A DNA stretch of 64,000 nt from Bacillota bacterium (GTDB lineage: Bacteria > Bacillota > Sulfobacillia > JAMCWA01), in assembly GCA_023475165.1 (NCBI GenBank), contig JAMCWA010000088.1, forward strand, positions 66,298 to 130,297, in the 5' to 3' direction. Positions 46,094 through 54,136 of the stretch are shown in pieces; positions within the stretch are counted from its first letter, which is position 1, and every line of letters starts with the position of its first letter. Position numbers and translations under genes: made by a program. The notes under the pieces are model-generated. The model was given only the letters and a program-made list of their open reading frames with translations. It was not told the DNA's origin and made no database searches.

Positions 46094-46714
46094 TTGCGTA
46101 AAGAACTTCCCATCCTTGTCAGCTTCCTCTTTGGCGCGGTGGTGATCCTGGCCAAATATATTTCCCTGGGTCCCCTGCCCGAGCTGATTAAGGTTCTGGA
46201 CAAATGGTCCATCGTCAGCGGCGCCTTCGCCTTTCTCTTCGGGATGATCAACCTGAGTTTGCTGCACGGGCATAACGTAGCGCGCCGCAAGTCCGACTAC
46301 CTCTTTAGCCTCTACTTCATCATTGTCATGTGGGCCTTCTTCTTTCTGGGTCTTTACCAGACCCAGAAAGGCTACAGCTACAAATGGATTTTTGATAACG
46401 TTTACACCCCAGGCACCTCCACCATGTATGGTATGATCGCCTTTTACATCGCCACGTCGGCCTACCGGGCTTTCCGGGCCAGAACCATGGAGGCCACGGT
46501 GCTGTTGGTAGGGGCGGCCATCGTCATGCTGGGTAATGCCCCGGTGGGCGCCGTCATCTGGAAGCAGTTCCCGGTGATTTCCGACTGGCTCCTCAAGATC
46601 CCCAATACGGCGGGGATGAGGGGCATCCTCGTGGGGGTTTACCTGGGGGCTTTAACTACAGCCATCCGCATCATCCTGGGTCTGGAACGGGGCCACCTGG
46701 GTGGGCGAGGCTAA
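46094..46714 (+). CDS. Six-helix integral membrane protein of unknown function, cassette gene 2
   Basis: 206 residues with about six hydrophobic segments: ELPILVSFLFGAVVILAKYI, IVSGAFAFLFGMINLSLLHG, YLFSLYFIIVMWAFFFLGLY, MYGMIAFYIATSAYRAF, TVLLVGAAIVMLGNAPVGAV and GILVGVYLGALTTAIRIILG. HGHNVARRKSDY and the YRAFRARTMEA loop are polar and could be cytoplasmic. No transporter signature was recognised. The start is TTG 46094 with AAAGGGGGTG 5 nt upstream; codons 5' of it overlap the preceding gene. It is 24 nt from gene 3, so one transcript is likely. Confidence 0.8.
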   Translation: MRKELPILVSFLFGAVVILAKYISLGPLPELIKVLDKWSIVSGAFAFLFGMINLSLLHGHNVARRKSDYLFSLYFIIVMWAFFFLGLYQTQKGYSYKWIFDNVYTPGTSTMYGMIAFYIATSAYRAFRARTMEATVLLVGAAIVMLGNAPVGAVIWKQFPVISDWLLKIPNTAGMRGILVGVYLGALTTAIRIILGLERGHLGGRG

Positions 46715-46738
46715 CCGGGGGAAAGGAGGTGCCGGTCC

Positions 46739-47569
46739 ATGTTTTGGGATAAAATGCAGAAGATCAATAAGTACTATATCTACGCCTTGCTGGTGATCGC
46801 CCTGGTGATCCCCATGTTTGTGCCGCTGGGGCTGCCAATCAGTATCACCGCTGATACCAGGAAGGTCTATGACCTGATGGAGAAGATTCCGCCAGGCTCC
46901 CCGATTTTGATGTCCTTTGATTATACGGCTAATGCCGTGGCCGAGATGGACCCCATGGCGACGGCGCTCTTGAAGCAAGCCTTTAAACGTGGTCTCAAAG
47001 TGGTTCTCTTCTCTCAGGGTGACCAGGGGGCAGTCCTCGCTCAGAAGATCGGTGATGATCTGGCGGGTAAAATGAAGAAGAATTATGGCACCGACTATGT
47101 CCACCTGGGTTACAAACCGGGCGGAACGGTGGTCCTCAGACGGATGGTGGAGGACCTCTGGGATGCGGCGGCCAACGTGGATATGAATGGGAAACCCCTG
47201 AGTAGCTTCCCCTTGATGCAGAACATCAAGAAGATCACCGATGTGAAGGCTATCGTCGTCATCTCCAACGGTTCTCCCGGGTTCGTCGAATGGCTGAACT
47301 ATGTCACCGGTCCCCAGAAGATGCCCCTCTTCGGCGGCACCGTCTCGGTGATGGTCCCCGGCTACATGCCCTACGTTCAATCGGGCCAGTTCGCCGGTCT
47401 ATTGCAGGGGTCACGGGGAACGGCGGAATATGAATTGTTGATCAAGGAGCCGGGCAAGGCCGTTTCGGCCCAGGATTCTCAGTCCCTGAGCCACCTTTAC
47501 CTGGTCACCCTGCTGGTGTTGGGTAACCTCGGATACTTTCTTCGCAAAAAGCCGGCTGACGGGAGGTGA
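46739..47569 (+). CDS. Membrane-anchored protein with a soluble domain, cassette gene 3
   Basis: 276 residues. N-terminal helix (about 13-33, YIYALLVIALVIPMFVPLGL), a soluble domain of some 210 residues and a C-terminal helix (about 252-268, LYLVTLLVLGNLGYFL). The soluble part reads like an alternating alpha/beta fold: ILMSFDYTANAVAEMDPMAT, ALLKQAFKRGLKVVLFSQGD, YGTDYVHLGYKPGGTVVLRR and VKAIVVISNGSPGFVEWLNY. Function unknown. The start ATG 46739 has AAAGGAGGTG upstream. It is 6 nt from gene 4. Confidence 0.8.
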   Translation: MFWDKMQKINKYYIYALLVIALVIPMFVPLGLPISITADTRKVYDLMEKIPPGSPILMSFDYTANAVAEMDPMATALLKQAFKRGLKVVLFSQGDQGAVLAQKIGDDLAGKMKKNYGTDYVHLGYKPGGTVVLRRMVEDLWDAAANVDMNGKPLSSFPLMQNIKKITDVKAIVVISNGSPGFVEWLNYVTGPQKMPLFGGTVSVMVPGYMPYVQSGQFAGLLQGSRGTAEYELLIKEPGKAVSAQDSQSLSHLYLVTLLVLGNLGYFLRKKPADGR

Positions 47570-47575
47570 TGGATT

Positions 47576-48178
47576 ATGGAAACGCTAGGTATTTGGGCAG
47601 CGGCCTTGGTGACCTTGGCCGTTTTCAGCTTTCTCTATCGGGAGAACCCGTTCTACCGCTGGGCCGAGTACACCATGGTGGCCTTGGCCGCAGCCAATGG
47701 GGCGGTGGTCACCTACCATAACTATGTGAAACCGACCCTAATGACGGACATCGTCCAAAAGGGGAGCTACAGCCTCATCATACCGGCCCTGCTTGGGCTC
47801 CTGATCTACACCCGCTATTTCCGTTCGATGCTGTGGCTCAGCCGAATCCCCATCGCTTACTGGGTAGGCTATGGAGCTGGTTACATCCTGGCTTACTATC
47901 CGGCCACCCTGCTCAAGCAGATAACGAGTTCCTTTTTTCAGCTCAACTCCATCAACAACGTGCTTCTCTTTGTGGGGGTGGTGGCCACCTTTGTCTACTT
48001 CATTTTTACTTGGAACCGGGAGCGCTACCCCATCTTGGGCTACACTGCCTCCGTTGGCCGGTGGACCATGATGATTGCCTTCGGCACGGCCTTCGGCAGC
48101 ACCGTCGCCTTCCGCTTCAACCTTCTTTTGGGTCGGCTGCAGTTCCTGTTGCAGGAGTGGTTGCGTGTGGTCAAGTAG
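47576..48178 (+). CDS. Multi-helix membrane protein of unknown function, cassette gene 4
   Basis: 200 residues with five to six hydrophobic segments (LGIWAAALVTLAVFSFLY, YTMVALAAANGAVVTYHNYV, LIIPALLGLLIYTRYF, IPIAYWVGYGAGYILAYYPA, NNVLLFVGVVATFVYFIFTW and MIAFGTAFGSTVAFRFNLLL). No family recognised. The SD GGGAGGTGAT overlaps the end of gene 3, indicating translational coupling. A repeat remnant and a strong terminator (48273) close the cassette. Confidence 0.8.
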   Translation: METLGIWAAALVTLAVFSFLYRENPFYRWAEYTMVALAAANGAVVTYHNYVKPTLMTDIVQKGSYSLIIPALLGLLIYTRYFRSMLWLSRIPIAYWVGYGAGYILAYYPATLLKQITSSFFQLNSINNVLLFVGVVATFVYFIFTWNRERYPILGYTASVGRWTMMIAFGTAFGSTVAFRFNLLLGRLQFLLQEWLRVVK

Positions 48179-48186
48179 CCTGGTGG

Positions 48187-48232
48187 CCAGGAGAGTGCTG
48201 GCGAACTGCGTTTTGAATGGTTGAGGGGCCTG
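48187..48232 (+). repeat. Family A flanking module (M1)
   Basis: CCAGGAGAGTGCTGGCGAAC then TGCGTTTTGAATGGTTGAGG, beginning about 10 bases after the cassette stop codon. Confidence 0.55.
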
Positions 48233-48272
48233 GCCGGGAGGGGGCCGGCCGGCCAGCCAGATTACCGTTAAC

Positions 48273-48308
48273 AGGGTTGCCCGCGCGGGCAACCCTGCTT
48301 AATTTGCA
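48273..48308 (+). terminator. Rho-independent terminator after the membrane cassette
   Basis: AGGGTTGCCCGC and GCGGGCAACCCT form a perfect 12-bp palindromic stem followed by GCTTAATTT. Because it is symmetric and the U-run is modest, it could also act as another structure. Confidence 0.65.
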
Positions 48309-48396
48309 GTAAAATATAAACTTCTCTCTCCCAGCAGGAACCGCTGGCTCTACGTCGAACACTATCCAGGTTAGAGAGAAAAAGAGGGGGACTGGT

Positions 48397-50436
48397 ATGA
48401 CGGGGCCACAGCTTTTGTACATAGGCTCACTGGCTTTCTATTTTTTCATCTTTGGCCTTTTCTTACGGCTGTTTCTCTGGAAGGGTTATGCGGACAGGGT
48501 GTATTGGAAGACTAGGCCTCGCCTTGGCCTGGAGCAGCTCCTCCACCAGAGCCAGGCGCAGGGAGGGGATTTGCCCTTTCTTTCGGTACTGGTCCCGGCC
48601 AGAAATGAGGCCGAGGTCATCGACAAGACCATGGAACATCTGGCTGGCCTGGAATACCCGAAAGACCGCTATGAAGTGTTGATTATCACCGATGAGAAGG
48701 AAGATTTGGCCAACCAGGCCCAGAAAATCCGGCTGGTACAAGAGGCCCGCGAATTTCTGGACGGGAAAAGACCTCACCCTGACCAACAGGCCCTGGTCCT
48801 GGGAGTGGCGGTCTTGATCCGGTTGGCCTTCCGCCGCATCACCGCTTCGCGGCAACTGGCCCGCCGGTTGCTGGGGCAGGGAAGGGAGGCCTTCTTAGCG
48901 CGAGCAGTGGAGGGAAGGGCCTTTGCCGACCAGGGAGGAAGCCATATCGTCCCTTTCCAGTTTGGAGTGCAAGAGGGTCGGGGGGAAAGGGGCGACTGGG
49001 GTGATGACGGGACTGCCGCGAATCTTTGTCCTGAAATAAGACCGGAGGATCTGTTCCCCAAGATCGAGGCGGTCGTCCTCCGCCTGACGTTGGATAGACG
49101 CCCTCCGGAGCGAGCGGTGCGAGATACGGAGGCGATGGCCCCGGGGGAGGATGTTCTCTGGGCAGTGGCTTTGCCGGTGGCTGTCATCACCCGTGAACTG
49201 CTGAAACGCAGCGAGGGGAAAAAGCCCCTGGCAGGGAACAAGGCCTTGAGCGAAGCCGTACTGGGTCATCTGTCCCGGACCATTGCCCTGGGCACCACCC
49301 GGGATTTGCGCTCCCGGCGACGGTTGCGGACACTCCTGGAGGAGGTTTACCACGAGAAGTTCCCGGTTACGGCCGATCTGGTCCGCCGGAAGGTACGGCA
49401 GTGGGAAGGAAACTGGGAGAGACCAGCCCTCCGCCATGTGGTGGTCCCATTTGATTTTGATGGTAACTTCGGGGGAAGACTAACGGGGCAGGCGGTTCCT
49501 TCCACCAAAGGGCGGGCTCTCAACTACGCCATCCCGCTGGCTGACCCTCGGAGTGAGATGTTGGGTTTCTATGATGCCGAGAGCCGGCCCGACCGCAAGA
49601 CCCTCCTCTACGTGGCCTGGCGGCGGCTGGCGGGGGGGCGTCAGGTAAAGATCCTGCAAGGGCCCGTTTTTCAGGTGAGAAACTTCCACCGGATGGGGCC
49701 GCTCTCCAAGATGGCGGCACTTTACCAATCCATCTCGCATGAATGGTACTTACCAGTACTCTTCCGCTCCCTCCCCTTTGTTGGGGGGACCAATCTTTTC
49801 ATTGAGCGGGATTTTCTCCATGAAGTGGAAGGATTTGATTACAATGCCCTGACGGAGGATCTGGAGTTTGGGGTCAGGGCCTATGTCACCCGCGAGGTCT
49901 GGCCGGAATATCTGCCCTATGTTTCGACGGAACAGACCCCGACCTCCTACGGCGCTTTTTACCGGCAACGCCTGCGTTGGGGGGCGGGATACCTGCAGAC
50001 CATGGAAAAGGTCTGGCAACACCGTGATTGGCCGGCCCGCTTGCGGGAGAGGATGCTGGAGAACCTTCTCATTAAAGGTCCGGTGCAGTGGCTTTTCTTC
50101 CAGGTGGCCGTGGTTTTATCCGCCGTCTTTTGGGTTCTGGCGAGGACGGGTCTCATGGACCCCTCCCCGGCGCCCGGTCTCCTGCGGGGTACGATGGTCT
50201 TCTTGACCACCTTCTCCGTGCTGTTCACCCTTTACGCTCATTACCGTTACCGAGGCTTCCTGGATCGGGGACTGGCGGCGGGAGGATTGTTGGGAACCCT
50301 CGGGTCCCTTTCCTACCTGGCTGTCTTACCCTTTGCGGCCTTCTTCCTGCCGGCCCCCTATACCGGCGCGGTCTTGCTGCGGGCCGTCAATCGACTGCCC
50401 AAGACCTGGATCAAGACGCCGCGGACCAGGGAGTAG
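48397..50436 (+). CDS. Membrane glycosyltransferase family 2 with a large internal insertion
   Basis: A 679-residue GT2 protein. N-terminal helix, then GT-A start LSVLVPARNEAEVIDKTMEH and VLIITDEKED; the second half has KGRALNYAI, the acidic metal site FYDAESRPD, the acceptor region VGGTNLFIERD with LTEDLEFG, and Q-x-x-R-W in RQRLRWGAGYL, followed by three to four C-terminal helices. This layout is that of processive or membrane-bound GT2 enzymes (BcsA/HAS-like). Between about residues 107 and 350 lies a mostly helical, Arg/Glu-rich block not expected in the fold. A good SD (AGAGGGGG) precedes ATG 48397. The product is unknown; cell-surface polysaccharide or glycan is an inference. Confidence 0.87.
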   Translation: MTGPQLLYIGSLAFYFFIFGLFLRLFLWKGYADRVYWKTRPRLGLEQLLHQSQAQGGDLPFLSVLVPARNEAEVIDKTMEHLAGLEYPKDRYEVLIITDEKEDLANQAQKIRLVQEAREFLDGKRPHPDQQALVLGVAVLIRLAFRRITASRQLARRLLGQGREAFLARAVEGRAFADQGGSHIVPFQFGVQEGRGERGDWGDDGTAANLCPEIRPEDLFPKIEAVVLRLTLDRRPPERAVRDTEAMAPGEDVLWAVALPVAVITRELLKRSEGKKPLAGNKALSEAVLGHLSRTIALGTTRDLRSRRRLRTLLEEVYHEKFPVTADLVRRKVRQWEGNWERPALRHVVVPFDFDGNFGGRLTGQAVPSTKGRALNYAIPLADPRSEMLGFYDAESRPDRKTLLYVAWRRLAGGRQVKILQGPVFQVRNFHRMGPLSKMAALYQSISHEWYLPVLFRSLPFVGGTNLFIERDFLHEVEGFDYNALTEDLEFGVRAYVTREVWPEYLPYVSTEQTPTSYGAFYRQRLRWGAGYLQTMEKVWQHRDWPARLRERMLENLLIKGPVQWLFFQVAVVLSAVFWVLARTGLMDPSPAPGLLRGTMVFLTTFSVLFTLYAHYRYRGFLDRGLAAGGLLGTLGSLSYLAVLPFAAFFLPAPYTGAVLLRAVNRLPKTWIKTPRTRE

Positions 50437-50584
50437 CTTCGGCCAAGTGACTGAGGACGGCTTGGCGAGGGTGGGAAAAAGGTCATCAGGCCAGGTTGAA
50501 TCAGATTAGAAAGCCAGGGGGATGGGCTTTGACGATCCCTTCATGGAACTTAGCTTCCGCACTTTTTTGTGGGGAGGGTTTCCG

Positions 50585-51967
50585 GTGCGACCCAGAGACG
50601 AATATGCTGAACCATATCGGATCAAGGTGGTGGAGCCTTTACGACAAAGGACGCGAGAAGAAAGGGAGGAGCTCATCACCCAGGCGGGCTATAACCTTTT
50701 TAGCCTGCGGGCCGAGGATGTTTACATTGATCTTCTGACGGACAGCGGGACCTCGGCCATGAGCGACAACCAGTGGGCGGGGATCATGCTCGGGGATGAG
50801 TCCTATGCTGGGAGTAAGAGCTTTTATCACCTGGAGGAGAGCGTCCGGGAAATCATGGGCTTTCGCCACGTTGTCCCGACCCATCAGGGACGAGCGGCCG
50901 AGCATATTCTGATGACCATGCTGGTCAAGCCAAGCGACCGGGTCCTGGGCAATATGCACTTTGATACCACCGAGGGGCATATCCTCTTGAAAAGGGCCAC
51001 CCCGGTAAATCTGGTCATCGAAGAGGGCTATGAGCCATCGATCCTGCACCCCTTCAAAGGGAACATCGACCTTTTCCGTCTGGAGGAAGAACTGGACACC
51101 TACGGTCCGGAGAAGATCCCCTTTGTGCTGATCACCGTCACCTGCAATAACAATGGCGGGCAGCCGGTGTCCATGGCCAACATCCGGGCGGTCCGGGAGA
51201 TCGCGAGCCGTTATGGGGTACCCGTTTTCTTTGATGCCGCTCGCTTTGCCGAGAACGCCTTTTTCATCAAGGAGAGGGAACCGGGCTATGCCGACAAGCC
51301 TGTCGCTGAGATTGTCCGCGAGATGTTCTCCTATGGCGACGGCTGCACCATGAGCTCCAAGAAGGACGGATTGGTTAACATCGGTGGCCTTCTGGCTTTT
51401 AATAGCGAAGGGTATTACCGCCAGGCCGTTCAGTGGGGGATCGTCTACGAGGGCTTCGCCACTTACGGTGGACAGGCCGGACGGGATCTTGAGGCTCTCT
51501 CCCGGGGTCTGCGGGAAGTAGTGGACGAGTATTACTTGGAAAACCGGATCGGCCAGGTGGACTATTTGGCCAGGAGACTTCTGGATCTGGGAATACCCAT
51601 TATTGAACCTCCCGGCGGGCATGGCGTCTATCTGGATGCCCGCCGCTTCCTTCCGCACATCCCGCAGGAGCATTTTCCGGCCCAGACCTTGGCGGCGGAG
51701 CTTTACATTGAAGGTGGGATCCGGGGAGTGGAACTGGGGACTAATGCCTTTGCCCATCGCGATGAAAAGACGGGGGAAATAGCCTATCCGCGGTTGGAGC
51801 TGGTCCGTCTGGCCATCCCGCGCCGGGTCTATACCGACCGGCATATGGATCAGGTGGCCCGTGCCTTGGCGGGCATCGCCCGGCGCAAGGACAGCCTGCA
51901 CGGGTTACGGATGGTCTATGAGGCCCCGGTCTTACGCCATTTTACCTCACGCTTTGAGAGGCTGTAG
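50585..51967 (+). CDS. Tyrosine phenol-lyase / tryptophanase family beta-eliminating lyase
   Basis: A 460-residue PLP enzyme. Strong family blocks: DVYIDLLTDSGTSAMSDNQW, FYHLEESVREI, VVPTHQGRAAEHIL, GGQPVSMANIRAVREI, FFDAARFAENAFFI, SYGDGCTMSSKKDG with the PLP lysine, and YPRLELVRLAIPRRVYT. It cleaves an aromatic amino acid to pyruvate, ammonia and phenol or indole. The substrate loop reads ELGTNAFAHRDEKTG, which matches neither canonical TPL nor TnaA as I recall them. GTG 50585 is chosen, with GGGAGGG 6 nt upstream, giving the family length; ATG 50522 would add 21 unconserved residues. Confidence 0.93.
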   Translation: MRPRDEYAEPYRIKVVEPLRQRTREEREELITQAGYNLFSLRAEDVYIDLLTDSGTSAMSDNQWAGIMLGDESYAGSKSFYHLEESVREIMGFRHVVPTHQGRAAEHILMTMLVKPSDRVLGNMHFDTTEGHILLKRATPVNLVIEEGYEPSILHPFKGNIDLFRLEEELDTYGPEKIPFVLITVTCNNNGGQPVSMANIRAVREIASRYGVPVFFDAARFAENAFFIKEREPGYADKPVAEIVREMFSYGDGCTMSSKKDGLVNIGGLLAFNSEGYYRQAVQWGIVYEGFATYGGQAGRDLEALSRGLREVVDEYYLENRIGQVDYLARRLLDLGIPIIEPPGGHGVYLDARRFLPHIPQEHFPAQTLAAELYIEGGIRGVELGTNAFAHRDEKTGEIAYPRLELVRLAIPRRVYTDRHMDQVARALAGIARRKDSLHGLRMVYEAPVLRHFTSRFERL

Positions 51968-51978
51968 GCCGGTCAGCT

Positions 51979-53175
51979 CTACTCATAACGCAGCCCTTGG
52001 ATCGGATCCAGTCGCGCGGCTTTGTAAGCGGGGTAGACGCCGAAGAAGATACCTACGGTTACCGAAATACCAATGGCTAAGAGGACTGATTTTCCCGATA
52101 CCACGGCTGGGAGATAGGGGATCAAACGCGGAATGTAGCGAGAGGCGGCCAATCCAGCCAAGGTCCCGAGACCGCCACCCAGCAGGCTCAACAAGATTGC
52201 TTCCAGGAGGAATTGCTGCCAGATTATCCGTTGGGAAGCACCCAGGGCCTTACGCAAGCCTATTTCCCGAGTCCTCTCCATAACCGAGACCAGCATGATG
52301 TTCATGATACCGATTCCCCCGACGATCAGGGAGATGCTACCAATCCCGGTGAGCATGGCCTCCAGGGTCCGCGTAATGCCGTCGAAGGCAAAAACGATGT
52401 CGCGCTGCCGGGAGACGGTGAATTCATCGGGTTTGTGATATCTTAACAGGATTTGCCGGATCTCCTCCACGGCCTTTTCCATGCCTTCGGCGCTCCTGGC
52501 CTGGGCGAAAATAAGCCCGATTTTGTTGGTGCGATAGACATCCTCGGCCACCGTCAACGGGATAAAGACCCGGTTGTCGTTATCGATGGTCCAGGTGCGG
52601 CCCTTTTCCTGCATCACCCCAATGACCTGGAACTTCTCGTCGTTGATCAGTAACCTTTGACCGAGGGGTTCCCCGTCCGGGAAAATCAGACGGGCGACCG
52701 TGGAACCAATGACAACAACCCGGTTCTTCCATTCCAGGTCGCCTTCCTGTAAGAAGCGCCCTCTCTGGACAGCGTGGCTACGGACGAGAGGGTACTGGCT
52801 GTTGGTCCCATTGACGGCGGAGATGGTCTCTCGACCGTGGGCGCGCATGCGGCCACTGTTTTCGATGATGGGAGCGATCATCTTTACCGAGGATGCCCCG
52901 GCAATTCGATAATAATCATCCTCGGTGAGGGTGCTGACGGTGCCGAAGGATCCTGTGGCGGCACCGCCCAGGGCGTAGTCGGGGCTCACAATGATCAGGT
53001 TGACGCCAAGGTCTTGAACCTGGAGGGAGATATAGGTCTTGACCCCTTCGGCGATGGCCGTCAGGGCAATGACCGAGGAGATCCCGACGGTAATGCCGAG
53101 AATGGTCAAAATGGAACGCAAGGGGTTGCGGGAAATGCCCTGAAAGGCCAGGTGAGTCAGGTCAGATAGCCGCAA
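51979..53175 (-). CDS. ABC transporter permease, MacB/FtsX type
   Basis: A 398-residue permease. N-terminal helix ILTILGITVGISSVIALTAI, a large periplasmic-type MacB domain (about 45-260) with TEDDYYRIAG and LIINDEKFQVIGV-like strands, then three C-terminal helices with the FtsX pattern SISLIVGGIGIMNIMLVSVM, ERTREIGLRKALGASQRII and VGIFFGVYPAYKAARLDPI. The start is TTG 53175 with ACGGAGG upstream; an in-frame start at 53226 lacks an SD. Known MacB-like systems need an ATPase and usually a membrane-fusion protein; neither is adjacent in this window. Confidence 0.92.
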   Translation of the reverse strand: MRLSDLTHLAFQGISRNPLRSILTILGITVGISSVIALTAIAEGVKTYISLQVQDLGVNLIIVSPDYALGGAATGSFGTVSTLTEDDYYRIAGASSVKMIAPIIENSGRMRAHGRETISAVNGTNSQYPLVRSHAVQRGRFLQEGDLEWKNRVVVIGSTVARLIFPDGEPLGQRLLINDEKFQVIGVMQEKGRTWTIDNDNRVFIPLTVAEDVYRTNKIGLIFAQARSAEGMEKAVEEIRQILLRYHKPDEFTVSRQRDIVFAFDGITRTLEAMLTGIGSISLIVGGIGIMNIMLVSVMERTREIGLRKALGASQRIIWQQFLLEAILLSLLGGGLGTLAGLAASRYIPRLIPYLPAVVSGKSVLLAIGISVTVGIFFGVYPAYKAARLDPIQGLRYE

Positions 53176-53230
53176 GGTTTGAACCTCCGTAAGACAGCCT
53201 TCCCCGCACGGTATAAATCTAAACAAGAGA

Positions 53231-53256
53231 AACTCCCGAGAAGGATCCCGGGAGGT
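53231..53256 (-). terminator. Putative terminator of the DUF1657 gene
   Basis: On the minus strand AACCTCCCG and CGGGAGTT pair (one bulge) and are followed by TCTCTTGTTT. It lies between the DUF1657 gene and macB. Confidence 0.45.
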
Positions 53257-53286
53257 TTGGCGAGCTGATAGTTTCTTTAGAATAAA

Positions 53287-53345
53287 CTAGCTACTTGCAG
53301 GCGACGCTCCGGCGTTGCCGTCCTCGCTTCTGCACCTGCGCCGCC
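53287..53345 (-). repeat. Family B repeat, partial copy
   Basis: CTAGCTACTTGCAGGCGACG then CTCCGGCGTTGCCGTCCTCG is the reverse complement of the family B right end. Confidence 0.6.
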
Positions 53346-53475
53346 AGGTTGGTAGATCAACATCAGACCTTCGTCCGGCAAACTCGCCCTCCCTGAGGGG
53401 CGAGCGCCATTTTGTCAAATAGCTTAGACCGCAAGTTTTAAGAGGTAAGGCGCTCGCCCAAGGCGGGAGGGGGAT

Positions 53476-53733
53476 CTAGAATCTTTTTTGCTGTTGGGCG
53501 GTTTGTCCTTGCTGCTGAGCCTGCTGGAAGACTTTGTACTGCGGCTCCTGGGCTTCCGCGCTGTTGACCTGGTTACGCAGAGGGTTAATGATCTGGGCTT
53601 CCATAGTCTGAGCCAGTTGGCTATAGACAGCCTTGGATTGCTGGTTCTGGGTATCCAGGGCAAAAGACTTTAAACTGGCGGCGACGGACTCGGCCTGGCT
53701 CAGCGTTTGGTGCAGTTTTTGACCAACAGTCAT
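53476..53733 (-). CDS. DUF1657 domain-containing protein
   Basis: An 85-residue helical, Gln-rich protein. TVGQKLHQTLSQAESVAASL and SFALDTQNQQSKAVYSQLAQ, then EPQYKVFQQAQ, match the DUF1657 pattern. Such proteins are found in spore-forming Bacillota, sometimes near spoVA genes, and their function is unknown; the link to sporulation here is inference. ATG 53733 fits the family start (MTVG) with AAGGAGG 11 nt upstream; a TTG at 53742 is too close to that SD. Confidence 0.85.
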   Translation of the reverse strand: MTVGQKLHQTLSQAESVAASLKSFALDTQNQQSKAVYSQLAQTMEAQIINPLRNQVNSAEAQEPQYKVFQQAQQQGQTAQQQKRF

Positions 53734-54136
53734 CTTGCTCAAAACCTCCTTATGGTCTTATTCACTTTTTAGGTTAACCGTCTTAACCAGGCCTATCCGC
53801 GGTATTTTGGCTCAACAATGGTATCACCATGCGGATGAGGATGGGGAAGGAAAAATCCAATTGGTGGTCGAATGCATATGTAGATAGCCCTTAAGATGCG
53901 AAAGATGAGAACCTGCGGGCTCTATTAGACCTTTGGCTTCTAGCATAGCGCATTTGTTGCGGATCCCGTTGCGGGCGACGTTATTTTGCTGAGCACTCGA
54001 CCCAGGACGAGTCCCTGGTGGCATCGCGTGCCGTCCAGGTGGCGATGGGAATCCAGGCGCTCAAGCTCTTTTCGTCCTTCAATCTGGTCAATGGCTTCGC
54101 CCGAAAGGGCAGCGCGGCAGGGAGGTGACCAAAAGC
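53734..54136. other. Intergenic region with a possible gene remnant
   Basis: About 400 bases. The + strand frame from 53946 to 54128 (after a TAG) has no good start codon but reads smoothly, with QDESLVASRAVQVAMGIQAL and KLFSSFNLVNGFARKGS before its stop. It could be the 3' end of a decayed gene; I do not recognise the family. Confidence 0.3.

Noticed and set aside
53231-53256. Attenuator for macB
   Set aside because: The hairpin fits better as the terminator of the upstream DUF1657 gene; it lies before the macB RBS and no regulator-type leader is visible.
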